DNA of 64,000 bases, taken from the NCBI RefSeq assembly GCF_000473105.1, contig NZ_KI421498.1:1302001-1366000 (forward strand), given 5' to 3'. Made by a program: the position numbers and the translations under genes. The stretch is from Phaeobacter inhibens DSM 16374. GTDB taxonomy: Bacteria > Pseudomonadota > Alphaproteobacteria > Rhodobacterales > Rhodobacteraceae. Positions 53,081 to 62,190 of the stretch are shown one piece after another. Below the pieces are notes generated by a model. The model was given only the letters and a program-made list of their open reading frames with translations. It was not told the origin of the DNA and made no database searches. Every line of letters begins with the position of its first letter. Position 1 is the first letter of the stretch.

Positions 53081-53992
53081 ATGAGTGAAAAGCGCACAAT
53101 GGACGGCATCGGAGCCGCAATGCTCATCGGCTTCAGCGGGCTGATGGGCTTCAATCAGGTGGTGATCAAGGTCTCCAACGGCGGCTTTGGCCCGGTGTTT
53201 CAGGCGGGCCTGCGCTCTCTCATCGGGTTAGCAGTGCTGCTCGCATGGCTCGCCTTTCGCGGCCAGATGAAGCGCGCCAGCAACCCAGCGCCTGCGCCGA
53301 CGCCAACACATTGGACGCGCTCCGTCCATCTCTGGGGGCTGGTGTCAGGCCTGTTGTTCACGGCCGAATTTGTCTGCCTTTACATCGCACTGGACCTATC
53401 ATCAGTGTCCCGCGTCACCATTATCTTCAACTCCATGCCGGTCTGGCTGGCGTTGGCGGGCCATCTTCTGTTACCCGGAGAGCAGCTTAACTCAATGCGC
53501 ATGCTGGGTCTTGTGCTGGCCATGGGCGGCGTGGTGCTGGCGGTTCTGCACCGGGGCAGCGGCGATGCCTCGCTACTGGGCGATATTCTCGCGCTTGCGG
53601 CCACGCTGGCTTGGGCAGGAATTGCCCTCTGCGCGCGCCTGTCGCCACTGGCCCATGTCCCGCCCATACGTCAGCTGACCTATCAGCTGGCCACCTCGGC
53701 GTTGGTGCTGCTAGCGATCTCGCCGCTGTTTGGCCCGCTCCTGCGCAACCCCACCGCGCTGCATATCTCTGGCGTGGTGTTTCAGGCCGTGGCCATTGCC
53801 AGCCTCGGCTATCTCCTCTGGCTCTGGCTGATCAGCATCTACCGCGCGAATGCGGTCGCCTCCTTCAGCTTTCTGTCGCCAGTGATCGCCGCCATCCTTG
53901 GCTGGTTGCTACTGGACGAGGTGATCTACCCGCAGGTCTGGGCCGCGCTGGCACTGGTCGCCATCGGCATCGTGCTGATCAATCGCAAGTAG
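53081..53992 (+). CDS. EamA-family (DMT) transporter 2
   Basis: A 303-residue ten-helix transporter. Repeat 1 runs from IGAAMLIGFSGLMGFNQVVIKVSNGG to FTAEFVCLYIALDLSSVSRVTIIFNSMPVWLALAGHLLL. Repeat 2 runs from LGDILALAATLAWAGIALCARLSPL to ASFSFLSPVIAAILGWLLLDEVIYPQVW. The substrate is unknown. I use the ATG at 53081; 53099 is possible, and the frame extends to a GTG at 53021. It ends ten bases from the convergent selO. Confidence 0.87.
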   Translation: MSEKRTMDGIGAAMLIGFSGLMGFNQVVIKVSNGGFGPVFQAGLRSLIGLAVLLAWLAFRGQMKRASNPAPAPTPTHWTRSVHLWGLVSGLLFTAEFVCLYIALDLSSVSRVTIIFNSMPVWLALAGHLLLPGEQLNSMRMLGLVLAMGGVVLAVLHRGSGDASLLGDILALAATLAWAGIALCARLSPLAHVPPIRQLTYQLATSALVLLAISPLFGPLLRNPTALHISGVVFQAVAIASLGYLLWLWLISIYRANAVASFSFLSPVIAAILGWLLLDEVIYPQVWAALALVAIGIVLINRK

Positions 53993-54002
53993 CCACGCAG
54001 CA

Positions 54003-55442
54003 TCAGGTGCCGCAGAAGGTCGCCTTCACCACCTCGCTCGCCGCCGGAGGGCGGCGCAGATCCTCGGCCCCCGCCTGCACAGAGTAAGGATCCGACAGCA
54101 CCGTATTCAGCCGCTCAAACGGGGTGAAATCCCCCGCCACAGCAGAGGCGATCATCGCCTCAATCCGGTGATTGCGTGGAATATAAACCGGGTTTGCCGC
54201 TGCCATCACCGCCACCGGGTCTGCCTCCTGCGCCAACCGCGCACGCCAGCCGGTCGCCCAGCTGTCAAAGCTCTCAGGTGCCAGAAACTCATCGCGCACC
54301 TTGCCAGCGCCCTGATCAACACCCTCCAGCAAGGCCCGGAATGTATTGGTGAAATCCGCCTGCCCTTCTGCCATACGGGTCAGCAAATCTGTGATCAGCG
54401 CCATATCGTCAGGCGTTGCGTCAGCAATACCGATCTTGGCCCCGAACCGCCGCAACCAGGCAGCCTCGGTCAGGGCGGGCATGCCATGCACAATCTCGGT
54501 CGCCTCTTCCACCATGGCCTGCGGATCCTCCGCCTGCTGGATCAGCGCCGTTGCCAGCTGGGCCAGGTTCCACACCGCGATATCCGGCTGATTGGAATAG
54601 GCATAGCGCCCCATCCGGTCGATGGAACTGAACACCGTGCTGGGGTGATACACATCCATGAAGGCGCAGGGACCGTAGTCAATCGTCTCACCGGAAATGG
54701 ACGAGTTATCCGTGTTCATCACCCCGTGGATGAAGCCCACCGACATCCAGGCCGCTATCAGCTCCGCCTGACGATCGCGCACCGCCCGCAACAGCCCCAT
54801 CGGGCCGTCAGCTTCCGGATAGTGACGCTGAATGGCATAGCCCGTCAGCTGGCGCAGCGCCGCCTGCTCCCCCCGCGCGGCAAAGATCTGGAAGGTTCCC
54901 ACCCGCAGATGGCTTGAGGCCACCCGCGTCAACACTGCGCCGGGCAAACCACCCTCTTCACGCCAGACCGTCTCGCCGGTCGTAACCGCTGCCAGCGCGC
55001 GGGTGGTTGGGATGCCAAGCGCGTGCATCGCCTCACTCACCACATATTCCCGCAGGACCGGCCCCAGCCAGGCCCGCCCGTCACCGCCCCGCGAATAGGG
55101 CGTGCGCCCCGATCCCTTCAACTGGATATCGCGCCGCTCACCATCCGAACCAACAACCTCCCCCAGCAGAATCGCGCGGCCGTCGCCCAGCTGCGGATTG
55201 TAATTGCCGAACTGATGCCCGGCATACAGCTGCGCCAGCGGATCGGCCCCATCGGGCACACGGTTGCCCGCAAACACCCCGGCCATCTCTGCTGTCTCAC
55301 CTGCGGTGATACCCAGCCGCTCCCCAAGAGCAGCATTATAGGCAATCAGCTCCGGCGCCTTCACCGGCACGGGTGCCTGTTTCGTGTAGAACACCGGCGG
55401 CAGCGCGGCATATGTATTGTCAAAGGGGATGTGCAATGTCAT
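54003..55442 (-). CDS. selO: SelO/YdiU protein adenylyltransferase
   Basis: A 479-residue pseudokinase-fold enzyme that transfers AMP from ATP to protein hydroxyls and is linked to redox stress. Recognisable parts are [79 protein letters not shown] (metal-binding Asn and Asp) and [16 protein letters not shown]. The C-terminus is FCGT, containing cysteine where many homologues have selenocysteine or Cys. The start is the ATG at 55442 ([14 protein letters not shown]), although the frame is open to 55955 inside the opposite gene. Confidence 0.95.
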   Translation of the reverse strand: MTLHIPFDNTYAALPPVFYTKQAPVPVKAPELIAYNAALGERLGITAGETAEMAGVFAGNRVPDGADPLAQLYAGHQFGNYNPQLGDGRAILLGEVVGSDGERRDIQLKGSGRTPYSRGGDGRAWLGPVLREYVVSEAMHALGIPTTRALAAVTTGETVWREEGGLPGAVLTRVASSHLRVGTFQIFAARGEQAALRQLTGYAIQRHYPEADGPMGLLRAVRDRQAELIAAWMSVGFIHGVMNTDNSSISGETIDYGPCAFMDVYHPSTVFSSIDRMGRYAYSNQPDIAVWNLAQLATALIQQAEDPQAMVEEATEIVHGMPALTEAAWLRRFGAKIGIADATPDDMALITDLLTRMAEGQADFTNTFRALLEGVDQGAGKVRDEFLAPESFDSWATGWRARLAQEADPVAVMAAANPVYIPRNHRIEAMIASAVAGDFTPFERLNTVLSDPYSVQAGAEDLRRPPAASEVVKATFCGT

Positions 55443-55517
55443 GGCCCAAACATATGCGGCAAATGCTAAATTGCCAGAGCCAACAGCCAGAGCCAACAGA
55501 AGAAACGGAGCAGAGAC

Positions 55518-55949
55518 ATGACCGCCGATGAGATCATCACCAGGCTGAACCTCCAGCCCCACCCCGAAGGCGGCTATTATCGCCAGACATGGATCGCCGA
55601 GAACGCCGACAGCCACAATGGCCGCGCCACCGGCACCTGCATCTATTTCCTGCTGAAGGCGGGCGAAAGCAGCCATTGGCACCATGTCGATGCAACCGAA
55701 ATCTGGCTCTACCATGCCGGCGCGCCGCTGGTGTTGTCGCTCTCCGCCAGCGATGATGGCCCGGCGCAGGATCACCTCCTGTCCCCCGACCTGGCCGAGG
55801 GCGAACCCCAGTTGATCGTCCCCGAAGGCCACTGGCAGGCTGCCCGCACCACCGGAGATTATACGCTGGTCAGCTGTACCGTCTCGCCCGGGTTCCAGTT
55901 CGAAGGCTTTGAGCTGGCCGCGCCGGGCTTCGACATCCCGCGCGGTTAG
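55518..55949 (+). CDS. DUF985 cupin-domain protein
   Basis: A 143-residue single cupin barrel of the DUF985/Cupin_5 group. Typical segments are [48 protein letters not shown] (with the histidines of cupin motif 1) and [18 protein letters not shown] at the end. Structures of relatives resemble sugar epimerases, but no activity is established. GGAGCAGAGAC lies upstream of the ATG. It is divergent from selO with 75 bases between. Confidence 0.9.
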   Translation: MTADEIITRLNLQPHPEGGYYRQTWIAENADSHNGRATGTCIYFLLKAGESSHWHHVDATEIWLYHAGAPLVLSLSASDDGPAQDHLLSPDLAEGEPQLIVPEGHWQAARTTGDYTLVSCTVSPGFQFEGFELAAPGFDIPRG

Positions 55950-55952
55950 CCG

Positions 55953-55974
55953 CAAATGTCTTCAAAGACATTTG
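55953..55974. terminator. Hairpin CAAATGTCTT/AAGACATTTG between convergent genes
   Basis: Perfect ten-base arms with a two-base centre, just after the cupin stop and before the convergent anmK end. It resembles the hairpins at 44964 and 62128. No T-run follows in either sense. Confidence 0.5.
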
Positions 55975-56008
55975 TCAAGAAACGTCCAAGTTTCCTGGCT
56001 GCCAGACC

Positions 56009-57181
56009 TCAGTCTTCGCCCCCCGGCACGCTCACCACACCGCCGCCGACACAGGCGCGGACCCCAGTGGTGCCGGGACAGGAGGTCGGCATCCCCCGTG
56101 CCACCCGCACCGCCAGATGGGCAAAGGCCTGCGCCTCCAGCATGTCGCCGTCCAACCCGACACTCTCAATCGGGGCAACCGGGCAATCCAGCGACACCCG
56201 CAACATCTCCATCAAAACCGGATTATGCCGCCCGCCACCGGTCACCAGCACCACCTCCGGTGGCTCCGGGCAATGTTCCATCCCCTGCGCCACCGCCGCT
56301 GCACACATGGCGGTCAGGGTCGCTGTTGCATCGCTGTCGGTCAGCTCGGACACCAGCGTAATCATCTCAGCGAAATCATTGCGGTCCAAAGACTTCGGTG
56401 GCATCCGGGCAAAATACGGCTCGGCCAGAAACAACTCCAGCGCGCCGGTTTCCACCACACCGCCCCGGGCAATCGCGCCGCCTTCGTCCATCATCTGACC
56501 ACAGCGCGCCTGTACCAGATCATTGATCGGTGCATTGGCCGGCCCGGTATCAAACGCCAGCAGCGCCCCGGGATCCTCCGCCGCCTCAAACCGTGGATCG
56601 ACATAGGTCAGATTGCCCACCCCGCCGAGGTTCAGAAAACACAGGGGCTTGTCTCGTTTCAGATATTTCGCGCAGGCAAAATGAAAGAACGGCGCCAGCG
56701 GCGCGCCTTCACCGCCCAACCGCACGTCATCGCTGCGGAAATCCCAGACCACAGGCGTTGCCAGCTCAGCCGCCAGTGCCGCCCCATCCCCCACCTGCAG
56801 GGTGCCCTGTATCCGCGGCGCATGGGCCAGCGTCTGACCATGAAAACCAATGACATCAACCGCCCGCTGATCCGCCCCGGCCTCTGCATCCTCAGCCAGA
56901 ACCTGCGCCAACAGCGCCGCATGGGCCCGGGTGACAATCTCGCCCGCGGCCTCCACCTGCGGCCCCTGCCATTGCCCCAGCGCGGCGGCCAGCTGCGCGC
57001 GTTCCACCGGTTCATAGGCGCGATAAGCACTGGTACCAAAACCATGGATCGCCACGCCGTCGGTCTCGACAATGGCCACGTCCACCCCATCCAGCGAGGT
57101 GCCGCTCATGGTGCCAAGGGCACGCAGAACACCGGTTTTTGGAATCGCGGACGAACGCGCCGAAGGGTTGGATCTGGTCAT
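56009..57181 (-). CDS. anmK: 1,6-Anhydro-N-acetylmuramic acid kinase
   Basis: A 390-residue kinase of peptidoglycan recycling that opens and phosphorylates anhydro-MurNAc to MurNAc-6-phosphate. Signature segments are [34 protein letters not shown] (catalytic Asp and base region), [32 protein letters not shown] and [11 protein letters not shown]. The start at 57181 gives [15 protein letters not shown]; the frame is open to 57259. It is divergent from tyrS, as in many Rhodobacteraceae. Confidence 0.95.
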   Translation of the reverse strand: MTRSNPSARSSAIPKTGVLRALGTMSGTSLDGVDVAIVETDGVAIHGFGTSAYRAYEPVERAQLAAALGQWQGPQVEAAGEIVTRAHAALLAQVLAEDAEAGADQRAVDVIGFHGQTLAHAPRIQGTLQVGDGAALAAELATPVVWDFRSDDVRLGGEGAPLAPFFHFACAKYLKRDKPLCFLNLGGVGNLTYVDPRFEAAEDPGALLAFDTGPANAPINDLVQARCGQMMDEGGAIARGGVVETGALELFLAEPYFARMPPKSLDRNDFAEMITLVSELTDSDATATLTAMCAAAVAQGMEHCPEPPEVVLVTGGGRHNPVLMEMLRVSLDCPVAPIESVGLDGDMLEAQAFAHLAVRVARGMPTSCPGTTGVRACVGGGVVSVPGGED

Positions 57182-57334
57182 GCTGATATTGCCTGCTGAG
57201 ATATTGGACGCGCCGCGCCGATTTGGCCCCAAGGATACAGCAGCGAATTTATTCAGCAAAGCCGTTCACACTGCTTTCCCCCGTGCAAATTGCGTTTTAT
57301 ACAGCAGCGCGCAATTCAAAAGCCGAGGCACATC

Positions 57335-58591
57335 ATGACCTACCACCCAAAATCGGATTTCATCGCAGTTATGATGGAACGCGGCTATCTGTCCGACTGT
57401 ACCGATTATCAGGGCCTGGACGAGGCGCTGATGACTCCCGGCCAATCCGCCTACATCGGTTTCGACGCCACTGCGACCTCGCTGCATGTCGGCTCGCTGA
57501 TCCAGATCATGATGCTGCGCTGGTTCCAGAAGACCGGCCACAAACCGATCACCCTGATGGGGGGCGGCACCACCAAGGTCGGCGATCCGTCATTCCGCGC
57601 TGATGAACGCCCGCTGCTGACCGACGCCCAGATCGACGACAACATCGCCGGCATCAAGAAGGTGTTCGACGCCTATATCGACTATGACAGCGGCGCGGGT
57701 AACGCCGCCATGATGCTCAACAACGCCGAATGGCTGGACGATCTGAACTACCTCACCTTTCTGCGGGACATCGGCCGCCATTTCTCGGTGAACCGGATGC
57801 TGTCGTTTGAGAGCGTGAAATCGCGCCTCGACCGCGAACAGTCGCTGTCCTTCCTCGAATTCAACTACATGATTTTGCAGGCTTATGACTTCCTGGAGCT
57901 GAACCGCCGCTACGGCTGCGTGTTGCAGATGGGTGGCTCGGACCAATGGGGCAATATCGTCAACGGCATCGACCTGACGCGCCGGGTGCTGGACCATGAA
58001 ATCTATGGCCTCACTTCGCCGCTGCTGACCACCTCGGATGGCAAGAAGATGGGCAAATCGCAGAACGGCGCGATCTGGCTCAATGGCGATCTGCTCTCAC
58101 CGTATGAGTTCTGGCAGTTCTGGCGCAACACCACCGACGCCGATGTCGGCCGCTTCCTCAAGCTTTATACAGAGCTGCCGGTGGACGAATGCAACCGTCT
58201 GGGCGCTCTTGAAGGCTCCGAGGTGAATGCCGCCAAGGTGATCCTCGCCAATGAGGTGACCACCCTGCTGCACGGCGCCGAGGCCGCCGCCGCTGCCGAG
58301 GCCACCGCCCGCGAAGTGTTCGAGAAAGGCGGCATTGGCGACGACCTGCCCACCTTGGCGCTGTCTGCGGCAGATGTGGGCGATGGCATCTCCATCGTGC
58401 AGTTGATCGTGAAATCCGGGCTGGCCAAATCCGGCAAGGACGCCAAGCGTCTGATCGCCGAGAACGGCGCCAAGATCGATGACCAGCCGCTGACCGATGC
58501 AGGTCTGATGATCGACGCTGCCGCTCTGGCCTCGCCGATCAAACTCTCCGCAGGTAAAAAACGCCACGCGCTGGTGCAGCTGGACGGTTAA
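57335..58591 (+). CDS. tyrS: Tyrosyl-tRNA synthetase
   Basis: A 418-residue class I synthetase. The HIGH-type site is [16 protein letters not shown], tyrosine contacts are in YIGFDAT and [17 protein letters not shown], and the KMSKS-type loop is [16 protein letters not shown]-terminal S4-like RNA-binding domain is seen in [25 protein letters not shown]. The ATG at 57335 follows GAGG by seven bases. It is monocistronic, with a terminator after it. Confidence 0.97.
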   Translation: MTYHPKSDFIAVMMERGYLSDCTDYQGLDEALMTPGQSAYIGFDATATSLHVGSLIQIMMLRWFQKTGHKPITLMGGGTTKVGDPSFRADERPLLTDAQIDDNIAGIKKVFDAYIDYDSGAGNAAMMLNNAEWLDDLNYLTFLRDIGRHFSVNRMLSFESVKSRLDREQSLSFLEFNYMILQAYDFLELNRRYGCVLQMGGSDQWGNIVNGIDLTRRVLDHEIYGLTSPLLTTSDGKKMGKSQNGAIWLNGDLLSPYEFWQFWRNTTDADVGRFLKLYTELPVDECNRLGALEGSEVNAAKVILANEVTTLLHGAEAAAAAEATAREVFEKGGIGDDLPTLALSAADVGDGISIVQLIVKSGLAKSGKDAKRLIAENGAKIDDQPLTDAGLMIDAAALASPIKLSAGKKRHALVQLDG

Positions 58592-58622
58592 CCGCCTGAT
58601 TACAGCCAACAGACAAGACATG

Positions 58623-58651
58623 AAAAGGGGGCCACTGTGTCCCCTTTTTTC
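58623..58651 (+). terminator. Rho-independent terminator after tyrS
   Basis: AAAAGGGG pairs with CCCCTTTT around a loop of about ten bases, then TTC. The downstream T-rich end fits rightward use. Confidence 0.85.
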
Positions 58652-59045
58652 ATACGATCAGAAGGCCTGCTAGGATGTTCCTGCTCCGGCCATAGGCGTC
58701 GCAGCATCCTCCACAAGATGCTCCCGCCCGTCATCTCCCATCCCGGATGGGAATGCCCGTTGGGCCAAGCGCCGCGCAACGCGCGGCGCGGCAGCGCCAA
58801 TCTGCCAATGGCCTGCGCAGATCACCGTCGCCACAGACCGCAATAGCAACAGGCACCCTGCATCACAGCAGCAGCATATCCACCAGCACCAGAACCAGCC
58901 CAACCGGTAAGGAGAGGGCGAGTGCTGCCAACAGAGCGGCGGCTTTGGTCATCCTTGGGGCCGGTGCGTGATGATTTCTAATTTTATTCGCATTTTTCAT
59001 ATCTCCATTAACCATCATTTAGGTTTCGCTGCGGTTAATGGCGCC
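58652..59045. other. Gene-poor segment between tyrS and the GNAT-like gene
   Basis: About 390 bases. The only thing I can point to is a 29-codon leftward hydrophobic frame at 58863-58952. The last 80 bases are A/T-rich (AATTTTATTCGCATTTTTC) and probably contain the promoter of the gene at 59046. Confidence 0.45.
58863..58952 (-). CDS. Possible 29-residue hydrophobic peptide
   Basis: Reads MTKAAALLAALALSLPVGLV and then LVLVDMLLL, a single membrane helix with one lysine at the start. AAGG touches the ATG, which is too close for a good ribosome-binding site. It could be a small membrane protein or chance; evidence is thin. Confidence 0.25.
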   Translation of the reverse strand: MTKAAALLAALALSLPVGLVLVLVDMLLL

Positions 59046-59990
59046 ATGTTCGATTTCACACCAGCAGATGTCATGCCCCGACCCATTCTTCGCGACGAAA
59101 CCATCTCTGCCCTGCCGCAATCGGCAGAATTTGCCCGCGCGCTTCAGGCGACAGGCAAAGACCCACTGGTGCTTGGCCAGCTGAAAGACACGGTCGTGAT
59201 GCGCCGCAAACTCTGGGGACGCATCAACGTGGCCATGGTGAACCGCGCCCGTATCGACAAACCGTTGCGCCTGCTGGAACAATTGCAGGAAAACGGCCTG
59301 CGTCGCACCCCTGTCATCCTGTCCCCTGAAACACCCACCCCCGCCTTGGCCCGCCACGGCGCCGTGGCGCTGATCAGCCCCGCGCATGTCGGCCTGGTCG
59401 ACCTCACCGCTGACCCTGACCAGCGGCGCGCCAATCTGCACCAGAAATGGCGCAACCGGTTGGTGCACGGCGAACAGCAGGGCCTGCGCATCACCCGTCA
59501 GTCGCTGCCACAGACACCGGGGCACTGGATCTTTGCTGCAGATGCCGCGCAGCAATCCAGCCGGGGCTATCGCAACTGGCCGGTCGATCTGACGCTGGCA
59601 TACGCACGCGAAAACAAAGGCATGGCCAAGATTTTCGAGGCCCATGACGGCAAGGAGATCGTTGCGGGTATTCTTGTTCTGCGTCACGGGCGCGGCGCAA
59701 CCTACCACATTGCCCATACCACCGACCGGGGCAAGGCGCTCTCGGCCCATAACCTGCTGATGTGGGAGGCGATGTCCTGGCTCGCCAAACAGGGCTGCGA
59801 ACAGCTCGACCTTGGGGTGATCAACACCGAAGACGCCGCCGGTCTGGCCCGGTTCAAGCTGGGCACCGGCGCACGGCTGCACCAGCTGGGCGGCACCTGG
59901 GCCTATTGGCCGCCGCTGGGGCGCCTGCTGCGCCCCTTGGCCGCGCTCGACAAACGGCTGATGAACCCCGGGCTCTCTGGACACTGCTAG
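59046..59990 (+). CDS. FemAB/GNAT-like acyltransferase
   Basis: A 314-residue protein with a C-terminal GNAT/FemAB-type domain. The segment IFAADAAQQSSRGYRNWPVDLTLAYARENKGM leads into KEIVAGILVLRHGRGATYHIAHTTDRGKALSAHNLLMWEAMSWLAKQGCEQLDLGVINTEDAAGLARFKLGTGA, which matches the lipid II-type aminoacyltransferase pattern of a substrate-bearing helix and final strand. The N-terminal half looks like a degenerate second GNAT unit. The substrate is unknown. The ATG at 59046 (MFDFTPADVMPRPILRDET) is favoured; the frame continues to 58968. Confidence 0.75.
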   Translation: MFDFTPADVMPRPILRDETISALPQSAEFARALQATGKDPLVLGQLKDTVVMRRKLWGRINVAMVNRARIDKPLRLLEQLQENGLRRTPVILSPETPTPALARHGAVALISPAHVGLVDLTADPDQRRANLHQKWRNRLVHGEQQGLRITRQSLPQTPGHWIFAADAAQQSSRGYRNWPVDLTLAYARENKGMAKIFEAHDGKEIVAGILVLRHGRGATYHIAHTTDRGKALSAHNLLMWEAMSWLAKQGCEQLDLGVINTEDAAGLARFKLGTGARLHQLGGTWAYWPPLGRLLRPLAALDKRLMNPGLSGHC

Positions 59991-60004
59991 GGGGACGTGA
60001 TTAT

Positions 60005-60020
60005 CTGAACACACGTTCAG
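60005..60020. promoter_or_regulatory. TetR-type palindrome CTGAACACACGTTCAG
   Basis: Perfect six-base arms around ACAC, 43 bases before the SDR start. It resembles the operators near 2.9 kb, but with a spacer of four instead of three, so another TetR regulator probably binds it. Confidence 0.55.
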
Positions 60021-60062
60021 ATATGAACCCGATAGCACAGACCCCCGGGAGGAGCCCTGCTC

Positions 60063-60818
60063 ATGAAACTGTCGCAAACCGCCGCCGTCATCACCGGCGG
60101 CGCCTCTGGCCTTGGTGAGGCCACCGCCCGTCATTTCGCCGCCAATGGTGCCCAAGTCACTCTCTTGGATCGTGACGCCGAACGCGGCGCCGCCGTTGCC
60201 GCCGAAATCGGCGGGCATTTTGCCCAGACCGATGTCACCAGCGAAGAGTCGGTTGCCGCCGCCATGGCGCTTGCCAGCGAGAAAATGGGCAAAATCAACG
60301 CCTGTGTGAACTGCGCAGGCATCGCCCTTGGCATCAAAACCGTGGGCCGCGACGGTGCCCATCCCCTTGATGCCTATCAGCGCACCATCGACATCAACCT
60401 TGTCGGCACCTTCAACGTGGCCCGGCTGGCTGCGGTGGAAATCGCCAAATGTGACGCGGCCGAGGATGGCGGTCGTGGCGTCATCATCAACACCGCGTCA
60501 ATCGCGGCCTTTGACGGCCAAAAAGGTCAGGCTGCCTATGCCGCCTCCAAGGGCGGCGTTGTGGGCATGTGCCTGCCGATGGCCCGTGATCTGGCCTCTT
60601 CGGGCGTGCGGGTGATGACCATCGCGCCGGGCATCTTCATGACTCCGATGCTGGCGGGCCTGCCGGAAGAGGTGCAGCAGCAACTCGCCGCCGATGTGCC
60701 CAACCCGGCCCGCCTTGGCGACCCTGCCGAATATGGCCGTCTCGCCGGGTTCATCGTCGAGATGGGCTATCTCAATGGCGAGGTGATCCGCCTCGACGGC
60801 GCGCTGCGGATGCGCTGA
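60063..60818 (+). CDS. SDR dehydrogenase, 3-hydroxyacyl-CoA dehydrogenase type 2-like
   Basis: A 251-residue short-chain dehydrogenase. NAD binding is in [20 protein letters not shown]; aspartate in [11 protein letters not shown] selects NAD over NADP. The catalytic Ser-Tyr-Lys is in [29 protein letters not shown]. The [16 protein letters not shown] and [21 protein letters not shown] segments resemble HSD17B10-type enzymes of branched-chain and fatty acyl-CoA oxidation. GGAGGAGCCCTGCTC precedes the ATG. A TetR-type palindrome in its leader suggests induction by a fatty acid or acyl-CoA. Confidence 0.9.
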   Translation: MKLSQTAAVITGGASGLGEATARHFAANGAQVTLLDRDAERGAAVAAEIGGHFAQTDVTSEESVAAAMALASEKMGKINACVNCAGIALGIKTVGRDGAHPLDAYQRTIDINLVGTFNVARLAAVEIAKCDAAEDGGRGVIINTASIAAFDGQKGQAAYAASKGGVVGMCLPMARDLASSGVRVMTIAPGIFMTPMLAGLPEEVQQQLAADVPNPARLGDPAEYGRLAGFIVEMGYLNGEVIRLDGALRMR

Positions 60819-60977
60819 GGCGCTCTCGGTTACCCGTATCGAAACTAAGACCTCAAGGGGCAGACCACCCCTTGAGGCACCGCCTCCCCCCTGTCGGCGC
60901 AATACGGAATTGACCAGCGACAGCCTCCGGATTCTCCGCTAGCCTGTCGCACAACCTTGCCGAGGGGGAGCAGACCC

Positions 60978-61472
60978 ATGACCCAGCCCAACCTGCCGCT
61001 GACCGGCGCCTGCCTCTGCGGTGCTGTACAGCTGCATGTCACCGCCTTCCCCCTGCTGACGCTGGCCTGCCACTGCCGCGATTGTCAGAAACTTGCCGCC
61101 AGCGCCTATTCCCTGACCGCCATGTTTCCGGCAAATGCCGTCACCACCACGGGAGAGCTGGTGCTGGGCGGCCTCCACAGCGAAAAGCGCAAGCATTATT
61201 ACTGCCCGAGCTGCCTCAGCTTCGTTCTCTCCCGCCTGAAGGCGGCACCGGAGCGGGTGAATCTGCGTGCCTCCCTGCTGGATGACCTGACGTGGTTCAC
61301 CCCCTTCGTCGAGATCATGACCGAGGAGAAACAGCCCTGGGCAAAGGTCCCGGCCCCCCACAGCTATGCCCGCTTCCCCACCACGGCGGAGGAGCTGGCG
61401 GATCTGATGGACGATTATGCCAAAACCATCGCACCGCCCCCGCCGCCCTCACCCGGAACTGGCCCGGCATGA
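60978..61472 (+). CDS. GFA/CENP-V-fold zinc protein 2
   Basis: A 164-residue protein of the GFA fold. Zinc ligands are in TGACLCGAVQL, LACHCRDCQKLAASAY and YYCPSCLSFVLSRL. It differs from the GFA protein at 16207 in spacing and tail, so the two are distant paralogues. The acidic, proline-rich end (TIAPPPPPSPGTGPA) is probably disordered. No activity can be assigned. GGGGGAG lies upstream of the ATG at 60978. Its stop overlaps the following acetyltransferase by ATGA. Confidence 0.87.
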   Translation: MTQPNLPLTGACLCGAVQLHVTAFPLLTLACHCRDCQKLAASAYSLTAMFPANAVTTTGELVLGGLHSEKRKHYYCPSCLSFVLSRLKAAPERVNLRASLLDDLTWFTPFVEIMTEEKQPWAKVPAPHSYARFPTTAEELADLMDDYAKTIAPPPPPSPGTGPA

Positions 61473-62023
61473 GCCAAACTGAGCGGCAAAAGATGCAGGC
61501 GGGCGACTGGTACTGTTGCATAGACAGCGAACTCTCGGTGTTGCGTCATCAGGCCCGTCTGGCGGTGCATCAGCACAATCACCGCGCCCCGGACCCCAGC
61601 GAACCTCTCAGCCCGCCGCTGGCTGCACTCTTTGCTGAACATGGACAAAACTGCCTGATCGAGGCGCCGTTTCACTGCGCCTATGGGATCAATATCACGC
61701 TCGGGCATCAGGTCTATCTGAACGCGAGCTGCACCATCCTTGATACCGCGCCGGTGCGCATTGGGGACCGCTCTATGCTGGGGCCAAATGTGCAGATCTA
61801 CTGCGCCCAACACCACAAAGATAAAGCCTTGCGCGCCAAGGGGTTGGAGATCGCCCATCCGGTCACTCTGGGATCCGATGTCTGGATCGGCGGCGGCGCG
61901 ATCATCCTGCCGGGCGTCAGCATCGGCGATGGCGCCATCGTCGGCGCTGGTGCGGTGGTGACAAGGGATGTGGAGGCCGGGGTGACGGTTGTCGGCAATC
62001 CGGCGCGGGCGCTCCCTCGCTAG
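61469..62023 (+). CDS. Maltose O-acetyltransferase-like hexapeptide-repeat protein
   Basis: A 184-residue left-handed beta-helix acetyltransferase. The N-terminal Mac domain starts TERQKMQAGDWYCCIDSELSVLR. Hexapeptide repeats run from ITLGHQVYLNASCTILDTAPVRIGDRSMLGPNV to DVWIGGGAIILPGVSIGDGAIVGAGAVVTRDV, with the catalytic histidine in CAQHHKD. Acceptors are probably sugars such as maltose or galactosides. The ATG overlaps the stop of the GFA gene, so the two are translationally coupled, an uncommon pairing. Confidence 0.92.
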   Translation: MSQTERQKMQAGDWYCCIDSELSVLRHQARLAVHQHNHRAPDPSEPLSPPLAALFAEHGQNCLIEAPFHCAYGINITLGHQVYLNASCTILDTAPVRIGDRSMLGPNVQIYCAQHHKDKALRAKGLEIAHPVTLGSDVWIGGGAIILPGVSIGDGAIVGAGAVVTRDVEAGVTVVGNPARALPR

Positions 62024-62127
62024 AATCCGCAGGGTAAAAACTCGGATCTGTTGCGCAGCAGGCGCGCGCCGCCTTAGGCTCTAATCAGGAGAAACTTATA
62101 TTTTACAAACGACTACGGCAGCGTTTT

Positions 62128-62161
62128 TGACCCAATGTTTCGCGTGCGAAACATTGGGTCA
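62128..62161. repeat. Perfect 16-bp inverted repeat between convergent genes
   Basis: TGACCCAATGTTTCGC (62128-62143) and its exact complement (62146-62161) are separated by GT only. It lies between the acetyltransferase and the ABC-F gene, which converge. It lacks a T-run in either sense, so it may act in RNA stability, as a protein site, or as a weak bidirectional terminator. Confidence 0.75.
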
Positions 62162-62190
62162 GCCCTGCTTACCGAAAAATCAGAGGGGCT

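Noticed and set aside
55443-55955. Upstream extension of the SelO reading frame
   Set aside because: It is antisense to the DUF985 cupin gene; the family N-terminus [14 protein letters not shown] fits the ATG at 55442.
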